DNA of 64,000 nt, taken from positions 12,688,091 to 12,752,090 of the forward strand of contig LS997564.1 of NCBI GenBank assembly GCA_000469685.2. Reading direction: 5' to 3'. The notes beneath the pieces are model-generated. The model did no database searches. It was not told the DNA's origin and saw only the letters and a list, made by a program, of their open reading frames with translations. Origin of the DNA: Haemonchus contortus. Taxonomy: Eukaryota; Nematoda; Chromadorea; Rhabditida; Trichostrongylidae. Made by a program: the position numbers and the translations under genes. Positions 23,438 through 35,799 of the stretch are shown here, piece after piece. The first letter of the stretch is position 1. Every line of letters starts with the position of its first letter.

Positions 23438-24028
23438 GAAATGGATCAAAACAATTTGTGGATATCAGATCAACGGTCCACACAACCCTACGAGAGTTCG
23501 ATACCTCTAGGACACGCACTCAACCTGAATAAGGCCTCTCCTTGCAACTTGATCTTTGAAGTCACCCAGCAACTGATTGTGGGACCAGGGCAGCTGGTCT
23601 AATACTTCATCGAAATCACTGTAGAACCAATCTATATATGGCCTGAGTTCCCGCGTTATTGTGAGGCTTTCTTCCTTCAGCTTCATCTTCGGATCCGTGG
23701 CCTATATCCAAACGGGTTTTGTTCGGCACTATTGCGGTTCTTGTGCCACGACCTTCACTGTGATCTCAAAAACCTCCATTCTGGTCCCTCAATTCATTAA
23801 AAGAACTGAGGCCTTATATAAGGTCGGCCTTTTCATGGTGATTTCGATGAAGATCAAGCTCAGCTGGCCTGGTCGCACCATCGGTTGCTGGATGATTTTA
23901 AGGACCCACGAAAATACAGTAAGTAGCTTTAATTGATTTACGTGCACGCCTCGAAAAATTTCGAACGGGTTGGGTCGTGAAGAACTTTGTTCTGATATAC
24001 ACAAATTGCTTTGATCCATTTCAGATAC
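23438..24028. repeat. Foldback element, arms about 200 bp
   Basis: The left arm begins CTGAAATGGATCAAAACAAT, and the right end read on the complement begins CTGAAATGGATCAAAGCAAT. The arms continue to match through TATCAGA, AGCAACTGATTG/CAGCAACCGATGG, GACCAGG/CCAGCTG, TTCATCGAAATCAC and TATATAAGGCC-like blocks, leaving a non-palindromic centre of roughly 150 bp (about 23655-23805). No coding content is recognised. Confidence 0.7.
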
Positions 24029-25219
24029 TGAGGGATGATATCGCCGAAACGTTAGCCAATAGAATTTTAGTAAAGTTTAATCTATTATCACCGCTGATAC
24101 TTTCAGAGCCAGTGAGTTCTGACGAATTCAATTAATGATCATCATGGTAGATCATTGACGATCAGCAAATGATGTGATGTGTTGCTTACAATCAGCTGAA
24201 ATGAATCACTAAAGTGCTCTTGTTTTCATATCGTTACTCTTGATCAAATGCTATACCTCTCAATGAGAAGCCTTCGATGATGGCAGATTGCGGGTTTGAT
24301 TCAGACGTTTCAAGCGGGAAGCTCAAAGCACGAAATAATCTCTGGCTCTCGGTGATTCGGTGATAAACATTTATTCGTGAAGCCGAACAGATAACAGAAA
24401 AAATATTCAGAAATAGACTTCGTGTGCTGAAGAGATACAAGTGTCTTCTGCTGCTATTTTTGAAATTCTCACTTCTAACATCTTAAAATTGTTGACCGAG
24501 TCAGAAAACACCTGGAAGAGATAATCAACACATGTTCTAGATTGATGTAGAGTTGACATTTATGGCTTCTTCAGAAAATCCGTGTAAAACTGCATACAAG
24601 ATAACTTGGTAGGCTTATGAGAGATTCTGTTTTGCTTTCTTAGACTTCAAAAAGTGAAGAGTAGCTTTTGAACGATCGCTTTTTTGATTTTGGCAACCAC
24701 TGAGATTAAATACTCCGAATTCATCAGCGTTCATTTTTTTCTCTCTGCAAATCTACATAAGTAAGACAAAAACTAGTAGAGAGAATTGTTTGATATGTTT
24801 GATTCAAAAAAAACTGCTTAAGTTGATCGTCAGTGAAATAACCTCTGCTGAAACTTGAAAAAATTTTTAAATGGTTACTAAATGCGAAATTCGTTAGATT
24901 CAAAGTGCGTCGGGGTTGATAGTTGACGACATCATAAGTATAGCCTGGGGCTATGTTGCGAAGTGCTTTCGACTTTTAGTGTCACCTAAAGCAAAACAGG
25001 TTAAGCAGTATCTATAAAACACGGAAAAGACCCACTTCTGCAATAGATTGATTCTGATTTAAATCCTGAAAAGTGCTTCTACAAGCCCCTTGCTGTTTTG
25101 ATGTTGTCATTCTCTAGTAATTCAGCTTATTCATGGCAGCTAATGGTGCTTCTATGGGATTAGATGGATACAATCGTTCGATTGTTCCTTTATCTTTGTT
25201 TCTCGTACTCGACTATGAG
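24029..25219. other. Intergenic stretch, nothing supported
   Basis: AT-rich DNA without a recognised gene, splice-flanked exon or repeat family member. Confidence 0.5.
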
Positions 25220-25479
25220 TACAGGGTGGGCCGAAATCATTATAATAGCGCGCGCCGACGCTCTTACCAAAGTTTTTTCCGAGTTTATAATACATTTTTT
25301 CGTCCATTTCATATGATGAATAGCATTATCTCCTTCCTACTAATACTGCACTTTCAGCAGATTCTATAAATATTGATAGGATAGGTTCCACTCCGTGAAT
25401 CAATCCTCACTTTGCATTTAGAAGCACTTCTACTCAGAACATCTATAGTCGGATGAATATAACGAGGCAGCTGGTATTA

Positions 25480-26366
25480 GGTGTCTCAGAAAGTTCTGTC
25501 GTTTTTTAACGCTCAAATTTTAATGCACATATCTCGCCTCAAACAAACTTTATCAATCGGAATAACAATCATTATTATATACACACTTTTGCCAACGAAT
25601 AACAAGTTTGCCTATCCCGGTTGCGTAGAACTCTGGAGATCCAGAAGCGATGAACTCGAGGAGGGTCGATTTGACATCGTGTCGATTGTTGAAGCGTTTC
25701 TCTCAGGGGAAGTTGTCGAGATGCTTAAGGTAGTCGGTTGGGGAGAGGTCAGGTAAGTACGGTAGGGAGGCAGAGTTTCATAGCCGAGCTCCTTCAATTT
25801 CTCCAGTGTGATCTGCGCGACATGGGAGCGCGCGTTGTCGTCGAGAAGGATCGGCCCTTTCCTGTTCACAAATCCAGGGCTCATGAGCTGCAGCTTCCGG
25901 TGCATTTCGTCGATATCCTGGCAGTATCTTTCAGCTGTGGTAGTTTCGCCCGGATCCAAAAAGCAGTGATGGATTAAAACAGCCGTTGACCACCAAACTA
26001 CCACCATCACCGTTTTCAAGACTCTCGTCGCCGTTACGGATTTTCTCACACCATCACTGTGCAGTACGTATATTTGTTGCTCTAGGACCAAACGCTATTT
26101 TGATATCTCGAGCCGTATCCGCTGCATTCCTGCTTAGTTTGAATTGGAAAAAGAAGGTGGTGCGAACTTGTCGTTTGTCCATGTATCTTCCAAGCTCCTG
26201 CAAAAGCCACGAAGTCACTATGAGGCATAGCCGGTACAATATTCAGAAAGAGCAAAAAATGCGCTTTCAAGTGGGTCACTACATTACGACAGAGCACCGA
26301 AAAATAACTTAGAAAAGAGCGCCTAAATGTAGACCATCCAAAAACGGCAGAACTTTCTGAAACACC
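25480..26366 (-). mobile_element. mariner element, 887 bp, internally deleted, nested in another element
   Basis: The left terminal repeat GGTGTCTCAGAAAGTTCTGT and the reverse complement of the right end, GGTGTTTCAGAAAGTTCTGC, differ at few positions, and TA dinucleotides flank the element (25478-25479, 26367-26368). The minus strand carries mariner transposase pieces. Autonomous mariners are about 1.3 kb, so roughly 0.4 kb is missing. Confidence 0.92.
25612..26182 (-). pseudogene. mariner transposase remnant
   Basis: On the minus strand the N-terminus MDKRQVRTTFFFQFKLSRN begins at 26182 and runs to a stop at about 26054 (AADTARDIKIAFGP). It then jumps, after loss of the HTH-to-catalytic-core segment, to a C-terminal part ending at 25612 with [37 protein letters not shown] (second catalytic aspartate in the DNARPH-type motif) and LKELGYETLPPYRTYL. 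From there the frame is shifted, so the third acidic residue block is lost. Both the deletion and the frameshift make it non-functional. Confidence 0.88.
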
Positions 26367-27139
26367 TAATATATTCAACCATAAGACGCATTCGAGAGTT
26401 GGAAACGACTGCAGTTCGGAAGGGTAAACATAAGAGGCCTAGGGTTACATTTACGAGGGGTTAGGAGAGCGGGTGAAAGTAGCAGTGAGGTTCATTCTGC
26501 CCACAAAACGGTCAAAGAAACGACTGTCTCATGAAGTTTTATGCGCGAAATCGTGAAGAATCATCTTACAACAGGGCCCTTATATCATGGTGGTCAACCT
26601 TAGAAATAAAAGCATGCGTTAGCCCAACTAAGAATTGGAATAAACTTGAAAATGCCTTGCAAAAAGTCGGGATCAACTCTTCGATCCTAGTTGCGTGCCA
26701 CTGTCAACGCCTTCTAGCCTTCAATCGTTGTCTCTGGGGTTGAGTGGGAGCAGGAACCAATAGTTCTCAGTTCCAATGCACTATTTAAATGAGAGGTTAG
26801 CGATGAGTCGACTTTTTGCGACGACTTTTCGAAATTGGTTTGTTTTATTGGCTTTCTGCTCGTTTCTGGGAATCTCTCTATATATAAAGCGGTATTTTTG
26901 TGTGTCTGCTTGTGGGTCGGTTTGGGCGTCCTTCCGAAAGTCACGTAGGCACGATGAAGAGTGTGAATATCACATGAGCGTGGTGAGGAAGCAGTTATGA
27001 AATGGGAAGTCAACCGATACTGCTTATATTGTCCTTTAACAAGCCGTAAGTAAGCGGCAGTGGGCATGGCATGGTGCACGGGTTAGCGTGCATAGCCCAA
27101 CTGGTGTGATATTTGTCATCATAATTTTGGCCCACTCTG

Positions 27140-28440
27140 TATATAGAATCAGGGTCGAAAAAATGCGTTCTCAATTCACTACAGTATACGCAGATTGTTC
27201 GTGTTCCCTCGACATTGGCGTTCTGGCTACGGAACTCCGAGAAGTCCTGCAAGAATAGCTGATCTGGGCATTTATCAAGATTAGTGACAGTGTGCATAGT
27301 TGTCATCGTAAGTGGTAACAGCTTGAGAGTTAAGAGGATGATGTGTGACATCACAAAAAGCGTTTTTAGCATAGGCTCATAGTGTATACACGTTTTAGGA
27401 TAAACGAGGTGCAGGAGATGGTCTGTGATGCTGCCTTAAGGCGCCGTATGAGGGATATTGTGATGCTAACGATATGATCTTTTTTGGAACATTTGGATAA
27501 TAGATGCTCCCATTGTGCAATCTCCCTCTCAGCTCCTAATCCCTTTTTTGTGAGCTCCTGCGATCTGACGGCTTTTCTTCGCAACTCCTCTCTGTCACTT
27601 AATCAAGCGTTTGTGCAACTTCGGGACAAATTACGTCTAATAATATTACCAAGTTACCCTAACGTTTTAATTAGCTCCACTCTTCAATTAGCTCTATCGC
27701 ACCTTTGAGGGTGGGGTCTCGACGTCATTTCATTTAATTGATCAGAAGCCGAAGAGAATCGACCGCACAGTGCCGAATTCCGCTTGAGAGATGGACTAGG
27801 TCTTGCGCTTTTGGAAACATCTTATCACAGTTTTTCGAAAATGTAGTCTGTACCACGGCTGGCTTGATCTCATAAGAATGAGCTGCTCCTTTTTGCGAGA
27901 ACCGAGATGGACTAAATGAGAACCACCCTTGATTCCGCTTATGCTGTAGGGTGAGCTGGTGAATCTCAGTCACAGCAACAGTGGTTGAAGTCACAAAAGA
28001 ATTTAGCTATAACGCTAGAACGTCATCCGTAGTAAGTTGCACGCAGAACTCCCATTCCGGTTCTGTGGACCTGTGCGAGGGCTACTGAGCAATGAACGAC
28101 CTCCGCGAAAATGTTCGGATTAGGGCTCTGAACGGTGGATCCTCATTGGAAGGTCTCGAAAAGTTGCTGGTCTAATGGGACGCAGTAACATCCAGGTCCT
28201 ATGCTTTTGAGTGACCGTGCAAAGAAGCAAAAATCAAAGAAATCGGGATGATGTCGAGCTCTTCTTGAGCAGAAAAGGGCCAACAAAGTTGTCTCGCCAT
28301 ACCAGTGACACATCCTCTCAAAGACTGTCTCTGTTGTTAAGATCGGATCACTGGTGTGAGGAGAGATATGAAATAGGGGTAAAAACCGAAAGGGAAGAGT
28401 GTTTGGCGTTGAACAAGTCTCCGACTTTCTTGGCTTGCGC
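27140..28440. other. Intergenic stretch, nothing supported
   Basis: Several open frames of 70-120 codons occur on the minus strand (for example 27010-27372) but show no recognisable motif, and their upstream ends run into the neighbouring transposon. Confidence 0.5.
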
Positions 28441-28445
28441 CACCG

Positions 28446-28680
28446 CATTCATCCTCCAGTCGGAATCACAGTGGTGAATGCGTATAGGGCCTATACAATG
28501 ACTAACGGTGTCCAGACAATGTATAATACATGTCAGTGCTTGATCAGATCAGACGAGTCTGATACCGATAAACGAGTCCGGAAGAATGGAGGGCTTGGTT
28601 GGGCTGGACGGCTTTCGACCCGAGATTGAACCTCGGGCAACGCGAGGGCTGGCTGCTTCAACTACGAAAAAGACGTGTTC
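28446..28680 (-). repeat. tRNA-derived SINE copy (minus)
   Basis: The plus strand reads GTCGGAATCACAGTGGTGAATGC-like tail sequence, TATAGGGCCTATACAATGAC, and then CCCGAGATTGAACCTCGGGC at the B-box position. This matches the order of the copies at 2688 and 35800 on the minus strand. The head is truncated or diverged. Confidence 0.55.
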
Positions 28681-28759
28681 TATCTAAGCCTTGACGATGT
28701 CATCGCCATCACACTAGTTGAAAGGTCAATCTCATCATGGCGGTTAAACTGAAAAGCCT

Positions 28760-29960
28760 CGTTGGCATGGGCAAAGGGCCTTGAAGGATTTCATGGTGAA
28801 AGAAGAATAATAGCAACGAAGGAGAGAGGGTTCTCGGCCTGGCCACAGTCTACGACTTGGCGATCTACAGCACATTCTCAGTGGAAAGGAAGACTCAATG
28901 AGAAAAGCTTACTTACATTAGTGGTCGAAGACGAAAGGAGGTCGACCATGTACTCGCAAGACATCCTCCAGAATCTCAAAATCTGCAAGAGCTCAGCTGG
29001 CCTCATCCTAGTTTGGGCAGAAAATGAGGCTTGAGAAACTAAAGCAGTCGTTCCCATCTTCAAGCAGAAGGAGACGATGGAGCGTTCAAAGTTTCGCAAA
29101 ACCGTGTTGACTGCGCATAGACCGGACCTCACTAACAAGAACATTACTCTTCATGCCACAGAGGACTGCAAAGAATGCCATCTTCTTAGTCAAAAGAGCA
29201 ACGAGGAAGGCAAGAAAGCAGGTTTTACGCTTTTCTCGGGACATGTTGAGAAAAGCATAGACCCTGCTTCTTCGCCTTTTTCAATCTGGAAAAGCTTTTC
29301 AACCATCTGCTGCGATGTCCGGAGTACCTGATCTTCTTTTTCAAGGAAGAATACGATCGATCTAAAACACTCTGCACAGACTAAAAAAGCAATGGGAGTT
29401 GCTGTTGTGGTCCACCATGAGTCAGATCTGAGCCCATTCGATTTCCTACTAGCACTGAATGTCATAACGAAGTAGGCTCATGAGTGGGCTACTGAAAACC
29501 ACTCTTTTACTGATCTGGAAGCAGTGAGTAGAGATGAATCCTGGCCAGGCTGCAAAGATGGCTGAAGTGCGTGCAAAGAGTGGACCAAGGTTGAACGTGT
29601 AGATGACCAACTTCTTCAGCTCTGAGGAGATTGTACGTGTACAAAGCAGTAAGGTCCGCGATGCTCTACGGCTGCTAGTGCTGGCGCGCAAACAAGAAGC
29701 ATGGCGAGCTCAGATGGTTAGATTAGACCGAAGCGAGTTAGAATCTAAAGCTTCAAGATGATCATACAAGTCAAAGAAGCGTGAGTAGCAGTTGCGATGG
29801 TACGGACACATGTTGAGAAGGCAACAAGAAAACTCGATTAAAAAGCGAATGAAATTCGATGCTGAATGAAGGTAACCTCGTGGAGCCTCGCAACAGAGAT
29901 GGAGGGCTATGGTCGAGATAAGTCTTCGCAAAACTAAGGTAACGGTAGGAAATACCGTAA
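28760..29960 (+). pseudogene. RTE-like non-LTR retrotransposon relic (endonuclease start and RT C-terminus)
   Basis: Plus-strand pieces around 28780-29010 read EGFHGERRI, then in a second frame YDLAIYSTF and RRRKEVDHVLAR, the last part of an AP-type endonuclease domain. Pieces at about 29640-29930 read YKAVRSAMLYGC and WYGHMLRRQQEN, then EISLRK, the post-RT block typical of RTE-like ORFs. Only about 1.2 kb remains of an ORF that is normally near 3 kb, and frames change repeatedly. The middle (29100-29600) is too decayed to assign. Confidence 0.7.
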
Positions 29961-30965
29961 TCAAAAGGAACGACAAAGAAGGCAGCGCAGATAAAAGGAA
30001 ATGACGGTTCACGGTAATCGAGTAAATTGCGAGGACTGTGCGGGAATAATGCTAGGGAGAAGAAGATGTGTGTTCTGTTGTGCCCCGCAGTCAAGCCCAC
30101 GTTGCGGAGGGGTGCAGAATAGAAAAAGCGACTCGAAGTAGATGTCCCTTGTTTTCTTGCTTTTTTCTTCACTTTCTTGCGAGGATCAAAGTGGACATTA
30201 CAAAATCAGGGGAGTTATGGGGAGTGCGTGATATCAATCAAGCCACAGAGCTAAGAAAACGGGCAGACTTGGACTTCAAGGTTGAATATTGTGATTGCCT
30301 TTTTTCTTATCTTCAGAATGCAACGAAGATCTTATCAGACGTCGGAAGCTTCTCCTCTTCTTGATATCAGAGCTGGATTTGACGGGACCTTGTAGGGCTT
30401 TGAGTATGCTTTTTCCAATAGCTCTGCTGTTCTACTTCTTTATTTACTTTAACCCCTTTCCCTCAGGGTATGGCATCAACTCGAACATTTTGCAGCACTA
30501 ATTTTGCTGGCACGCGAAGCGAGGTGTTATAGTGCCTCGATTTCCAGATATAGGGACAACATTCCCTCATCAAATCTTATGTGGTCACTGAAGAATTTTG
30601 AAACAACAGTGAGAACTGTCGAAATGATCTACTACCATTCAAAAGAACAAACAAATAGGACTGATAATGTTAGAGGGAAACATGTTGATTTGAAGAAATG
30701 TTTGTAGCTTTGGTGCTCTCAAATTATTACCTTCGAATTTTGTCCCATAATTCTCTAGTCAAGTGAACTTTCTTTGGTAAAATGCACTATTGATATTAAT
30801 CGATCGTTTGCAAAAATCATATTCTGACCTCAAGTTTCAATTTTTGGTACGTACTATTTAATCATTGCAATGCAACCCGAGCGGGTTGATGCTTCCCGTA
30901 TGTGTATTGGAGATTTCCACGTGCGGCTCTCAATGAACCTCGGCATATTTTCAAGATAACTCTAT
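29960..30965. other. Intergenic stretch, nothing supported
   Basis: Contains overlapping open frames on both strands (29710-30364) downstream of the retrotransposon relic, without recognisable motifs. Confidence 0.45.
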
Positions 30966-31266
30966 TTGTACAACTCCACACGAGGTTTACAATACCATAA
31001 TGGCTAACGTTTCGGTGAAACCACCTTCCTCTCAGCTTGAAAGGATGGAATCAATTTATGAAGTCATCCGTCCAAACATCTCCACCCCCATTAATATATT
31101 CGAGACCAACTTGATCACTATACATTCCTAGGTGAATAGAAAGTGGGGATGGAGGTGTTTAATCGGTTGATTTCATGAATTGATTCCATCCTTTCAGGCT
31201 CCGACGAAGGTGGTTTCAACGAATTGTTAGCCGTCAAGGTATTGTAAACCTCGTGTGGAGTTGTAC
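30966..31266. repeat. Foldback (MITE-like) repeat, 300 bp
   Basis: The left end TGTACAACTCCACACGAGGT is matched by the reverse complement of the right end CCTCGTGTGGAGTTGTACGA. The arms continue through TTTACAATACC, TGGCTAAC, GAAACCACCTTC, AAAGGATGGAATCAAT and CATCTCCA-like blocks, with a centre near 31120. Arms are about 130 bp and no coding content is present. Confidence 0.8.
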
Positions 31267-33773
31267 GAGTAAAGTTATTGGGGATTTCCTCTGCGTTGGT
31301 GCTAAATCGTTGTCTCGTTTTTATATATTTTCTTCAGCCCTGCGTCAAAGAGACAACAATGTCCGATGTGTGAACCAGTGATAGCTCCTGTAGCATACTT
31401 CGTTGAGATGTGATGAACAAAAAAGCTGGTATTGTGGTATGTGTAATTAAATGGAATTTAAAATAACTACATTGTATTGTGATCTAACCGGAATAAAATT
31501 TGTATAGCACCAAGCTGTTTTCAGTGCGAGACGAGGTATCATTTCGAGCCTAATTAGTGTTTCAGGTATAGCAAACAATATAATTTAGAAAGATGAAGCG
31601 GAAATAGCGCTTTCGAGAGAACTCTGCCTTCAGCTATAATTTCAAAGCCATAGTTCCATTAGCTTATAGTTACTTTTCCATTTTTATATTCCAGTTGCTC
31701 TCCGATGTCTAGAAGCTTGTAAGTATATTTTTGGTGGGATTTCTTTTCCCCTGAAAAAACGGTAACGGTTGACAACTCACTTAAACGCAGATTTTTCACC
31801 GAAACTACTCCAATGTTCCACTGTCTCCAATGTCTTCAAGCTGACGCATTCTAGGACTAGGGGTGGCTCCATGTAGATTTTTTGCCGCGTCCTAAAACTA
31901 ACATGCGAGCGAGTAGCTTCACCTTCAGGGGTGGCTGTAATTATCTAAAAGTGGTGAGATCTAAAAAATCTAAAAAATATATATCTGTCTCTCCATCTCT
32001 AGCGCAGTTCGAGTAATTAAGTTGCTGATGAAGGGAACTGGTCCTAACGTTTCCTGAGACTGATTATTTACCTAATTTATCTTTGTAATGCGTATTGGTT
32101 GTTTGTACAAATGTTCGATATTTACATTTCGTTTTGGTATCTTTCTCACGTTTGCCTTCCGCAGGCGTAATAAACTTATAACTCATACTCCATTGTAGCT
32201 GGAACAGGCTGTAATCATTCACCATCGGAGTCCTGTAGTTTTCGTAGAGCCTGTTTAGCAACATGGGTTATAAGGCCGTGAAGGAGCGTAGATTGCATTA
32301 AAATGGGCGATGCCAGAAAAAAAACATTTGAACCTTGTTGAAAAACAGAACCTGTACGGAGTAAATGAGGAAAGATGAGCAGTGGTTGAGCGAACCAAAA
32401 AAGAAGAGCTCACCTAGGGCAGACAGGTTGTTCTTCGAGTGGATGGTATTAGACAAACAAATTGAACGCAATTCCAGGACACTTTGGCGATCAGGGAAAA
32501 TTGTAGAATTGAGCGAGGTCTAAGGTGCTCCAGACATGCCTGAGCGATGCACAGTTTCCACTTCGAAAGACAGCAAAAGCATCTATGAAGGGCAGGTAGA
32601 GCTTTCTCTGATTTAAGGTGCACAACCGTTCTGGAGTCGGGACAAAAATGAACAGAAACCAGCAAAGGCTGAGTCAAGTACATATGGCAGGCGCAACTAG
32701 ACTAGAAAAGATTCTTCTTTAACAAAGTCTTCCCCCCCCCCCCCCGCCCTTGATAATTTTCTCATTTTCTCGCTTTCATCGATTGAACATCAGCATGAGA
32801 GTGGACGATGAATGAAGTGTTTGGCAAGAACGTCTCCAGAAATTCGGAGTAGCAAGGCTCTAGCAAAATGGCCTTCAACAATAGTTGCGACAAAATTGTG
32901 GGTTGTTGAGAAAATTTTGCACATAACAGTAGACGCTTAGCCGTTTTTGAGAAGATTACAGTTTTTTTTAAGACTTCACTAAATTGAATTGGATTTTATT
33001 TTTAGACTGGGCACGGCATCTATCCGATATTTCACGTAGTTGCAGCCAAACAAGATTTGTGCTGCTAGTAGCTTGACACTTGAAAGATTCAGTTGCACGT
33101 CACCTCTAACATTTTTGTTTCATACTTCCGGTAAGTGGATCTTAGACGGCTTCATCTGAAACTCACCGTCTGTGGATTTCAGCACATTGGTGGCCACGCA
33201 TTCCCGTGCTGACTATGCAAGGAAAAAGGAAAAAGAGTGCAGGCATGAAAAAGTAAGCGAAAAAGATCTGAGTTATTTCTCGGTATTTGATGCTTTTGAA
33301 TATGTACGTTCGAGAATTTTTGGTAGAAAGTTCAAGAAAGGAACCTGCATGGCTACAGCCAGCCAACATGATAACTTTTTTCATGAGCAGTAAGGAAAAT
33401 GTCTTTTTTCATGACGGGTTCAATTCATTGTGGAATGCATTCGGCGAATGCGCAGTATTCTTCACTGGAGCCATCAAGCAAAACCTTCTGTGCTTGTCAA
33501 TACATAAATCAAGATGACGGGTCTTGCTTCGAATGGGTGTAGCTTGAAAATTTACCACCACCAGGGTGCAAGCCGTCCGAGGACTCAATAATTCGGATTG
33601 GAGAAGGCTTTCACCCCAACGAATTCGACTAACGAGAACTGGGCTTGTTGAGGGCATAAATGTACTGAATTGTACATCGACTGTCACGTTGAATACCAAA
33701 TTTTTCCGAGAGAAGCTGATTCTTCCCGAGAATCAGTCGGGTAAGCTTTGACACCGTAAATCTTAAGCTAACC
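31267..33773. other. Intergenic stretch, nothing supported
   Basis: AT-rich, with a poly-C tract at about 32732-32745 and unrelated open frames on both strands (32414-32683 minus, 33172-33517 plus). I recognise none of them. Confidence 0.45.
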
Positions 33774-33827
33774 TGCATAGTGTCCTCACAATAACTTGTG
33801 GTAGATTTATTGTGAGGACCCTATGCA
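33774..33827. repeat. Short near-perfect hairpin
   Basis: TGCATAGTGTCCTCACAATA and its inverted partner TTATTGTGAGGACCCTATGC can pair over 21 bp with one mismatch around an 11-12 nt loop (GGTAGAT region). It could be the two ends of a collapsed terminal-inverted-repeat element or a transcribed hairpin. The sequence alone does not decide. Confidence 0.7.
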
Positions 33828-35799
33828 TTCAAAACGGCACTGTGATCATGAATAGACGGAAGCTGAACGCGGAATGAATCGCTAAAAGGGGTAGTCAACT
33901 GAGGCCTCACTTTGCGAATGTCCCTACGGTGGTAGTAATCGACTTGTTCTTCGCTTAATCTCGTATTCATAATTGTAAAGAAATGGAACTTCCAAGTAGT
34001 TCGCTCTGGAGAGTCTTTGAGAACAATCTATCTGGAGTTAGAGTTAGGAATGGAGGCAGTAGTGAACTAATGGAGGATTGCTTCAATAGCACAAATCGAT
34101 AGTGAGTGGTATTGATCATTGGATATCGATCTTTATCCATTTGTTTTGTGATTGATGTGTGTTCGTAGCTAAGCTTCTTTGGACTAGGCTTTCAAACTTG
34201 AACGGGGAGAGGTGTGATGAGGCCATTATCGATTTTATCGACTGCAAACGATCGGCTAATCTTTATTTCTTTTTGAAGTTAAAAAAAGGAACGTGTGCTC
34301 CAATGTGCTTATTTTGTGTACATGAGGTAAAGCCGGGTAATCCGACTACGCTGTATCACCATGCAAAAAACTGAAGAATTTTTCTAAGATTTTTTTTTAT
34401 AAAGCCATCTCCATTCTGTGGAGCTATCGAGTTTTTTTTAGTAAATCCCGAAGTTGTTACGTAACTAATCCTACTAAGTGTTTTTCCCTAATGCTACGTG
34501 CAAAAAAATTTCTATTCTCAGCACCTTGTTTTCATCTTTCCAGAATCACGAGACTAGTACTTAACGCTGCAAAGAACTACGAGAACGGTTGATAAATTTG
34601 AATATATTATTGCAATTACACTCTACATTATACAGGTCGCACATTTTATGAAAAAGGCTCATACATTTTATGGCATGGTTTTCGGATAAGTTATCATTTT
34701 TACCCTAAACACAACCAGTGTCTTGGATAGTTTTCATCGAAAGTTCCATGCCGTCTGCCATTCATGTCAATAAGGGTCCATCCCTTCATGTGGTTAGAGT
34801 CAGAAAAATTAGCTCTCCTTGAAAAACTATCACTGTTCAGGGCCATAGGGCGAAGCCATCACCATTCGATTGCTGTTCCCAGTCCTAGCAACGTTTCAAA
34901 TGCACGGGCTATAATTAGCGATGGCTAACCGTGTACTGGTTAGTCTTCTTATCTTATAGACTTGTGCGGTAACAATTATCTGACTTCTGAGGAGTGAATG
35001 GTTAGATTGGCATGGGCGAGTATCGATCTGTGAGCTGGTTCATGAAAGGGTTGTAAGATAATTTGTAAGCTATTCTCCCACGGCATTTCGTGTAGTCCAA
35101 ACCACAGTGTGTTCATGAGAATTTTGCGCATTTTAATGGAACCTATTGTTCTTAATGGTTAGCTCACGTTTGTGCTGAGAATCCGATTCTGCGCAACTGC
35201 TCTTCTCAGAAGTATGCTACTAGAGGCCACTAAAGATGTAATGCTCGGTAGGGGACCTTTTTATTTTCTCCTTGTCATTGAAGACTGGACAGTTGCCTGG
35301 CCGTTAACTTCGATTTCTTTCGAGATGTAGGACCATTTATTGATTGCTCGTACAAAGGTGGTTACAAATAGCTATGAAAAAAATTAGGGTTAACACTCAA
35401 TTTCCTCTAACAGCAAGTCCATCTCAATTGTTTACAACGAGGTGATGGGTATATTCTGCATAAAGATAGGGATAATTTGGTAGCGTGAATTGAGGACGTT
35501 ACGAATGGACCTTTCTTTTCACGATTTTTGCATTAATTTTCACCCATTTTTCCTTTTACATTATCCCGTCTTACTAGTACACACTCGTTTTGAAATTTTT
35601 AAGGTAGGACAGAAGAAAGCCAACTGCAGCATTGAGTTGATGTAGACTAAAAACCACATGGGAGTAATATGGAGGCCTGTCTCATCTCGCTGTTTTTCTC
35701 TGGCTGCATCTCAGAAGATGCTGAATTCATGAGTTTAAGTATAATATTCAGCGTAGCGTTCATACAGTTAGTGCATCTCGACTGTGACTTTGGCGTTAA
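33828..35799. other. Intergenic stretch, nothing supported
   Basis: An open frame at 34159-34374 (+) and another at 35669-35872 (+), whose end runs into a SINE, are not recognisable. No repeat family member was identified in the rest. Confidence 0.45.

Larger units (their letters stand above)
25222..27139 (+). mobile_element. Tc1/mariner-type element relic carrying a nested mariner
   Basis: The outer ends CAGGGTGGGCCGAAATCATT (left) and the reverse complement of the right end CAGAGTGGGCCAAAATTATG match as imperfect inverted repeats, and both ends abut TA (25220-25221, 27140-27141). Plus-strand remains of a transposase C-terminus lie at about 26566-26743 (WWSTLEIKACVSPTKN, ALQKVGIN). About 890 bp of the interior is a different mariner (25480-26366), so the host element was originally about 1.03 kb. 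Confidence 0.8.

Noticed and set aside
25612..26091. 159-codon minus frame as an active transposase gene
   Set aside because: It lacks the N-terminal core and is frameshifted before the third catalytic residue.
32414..32683. 89-codon minus frame as a gene
   Set aside because: No motif, and no splice or start context.
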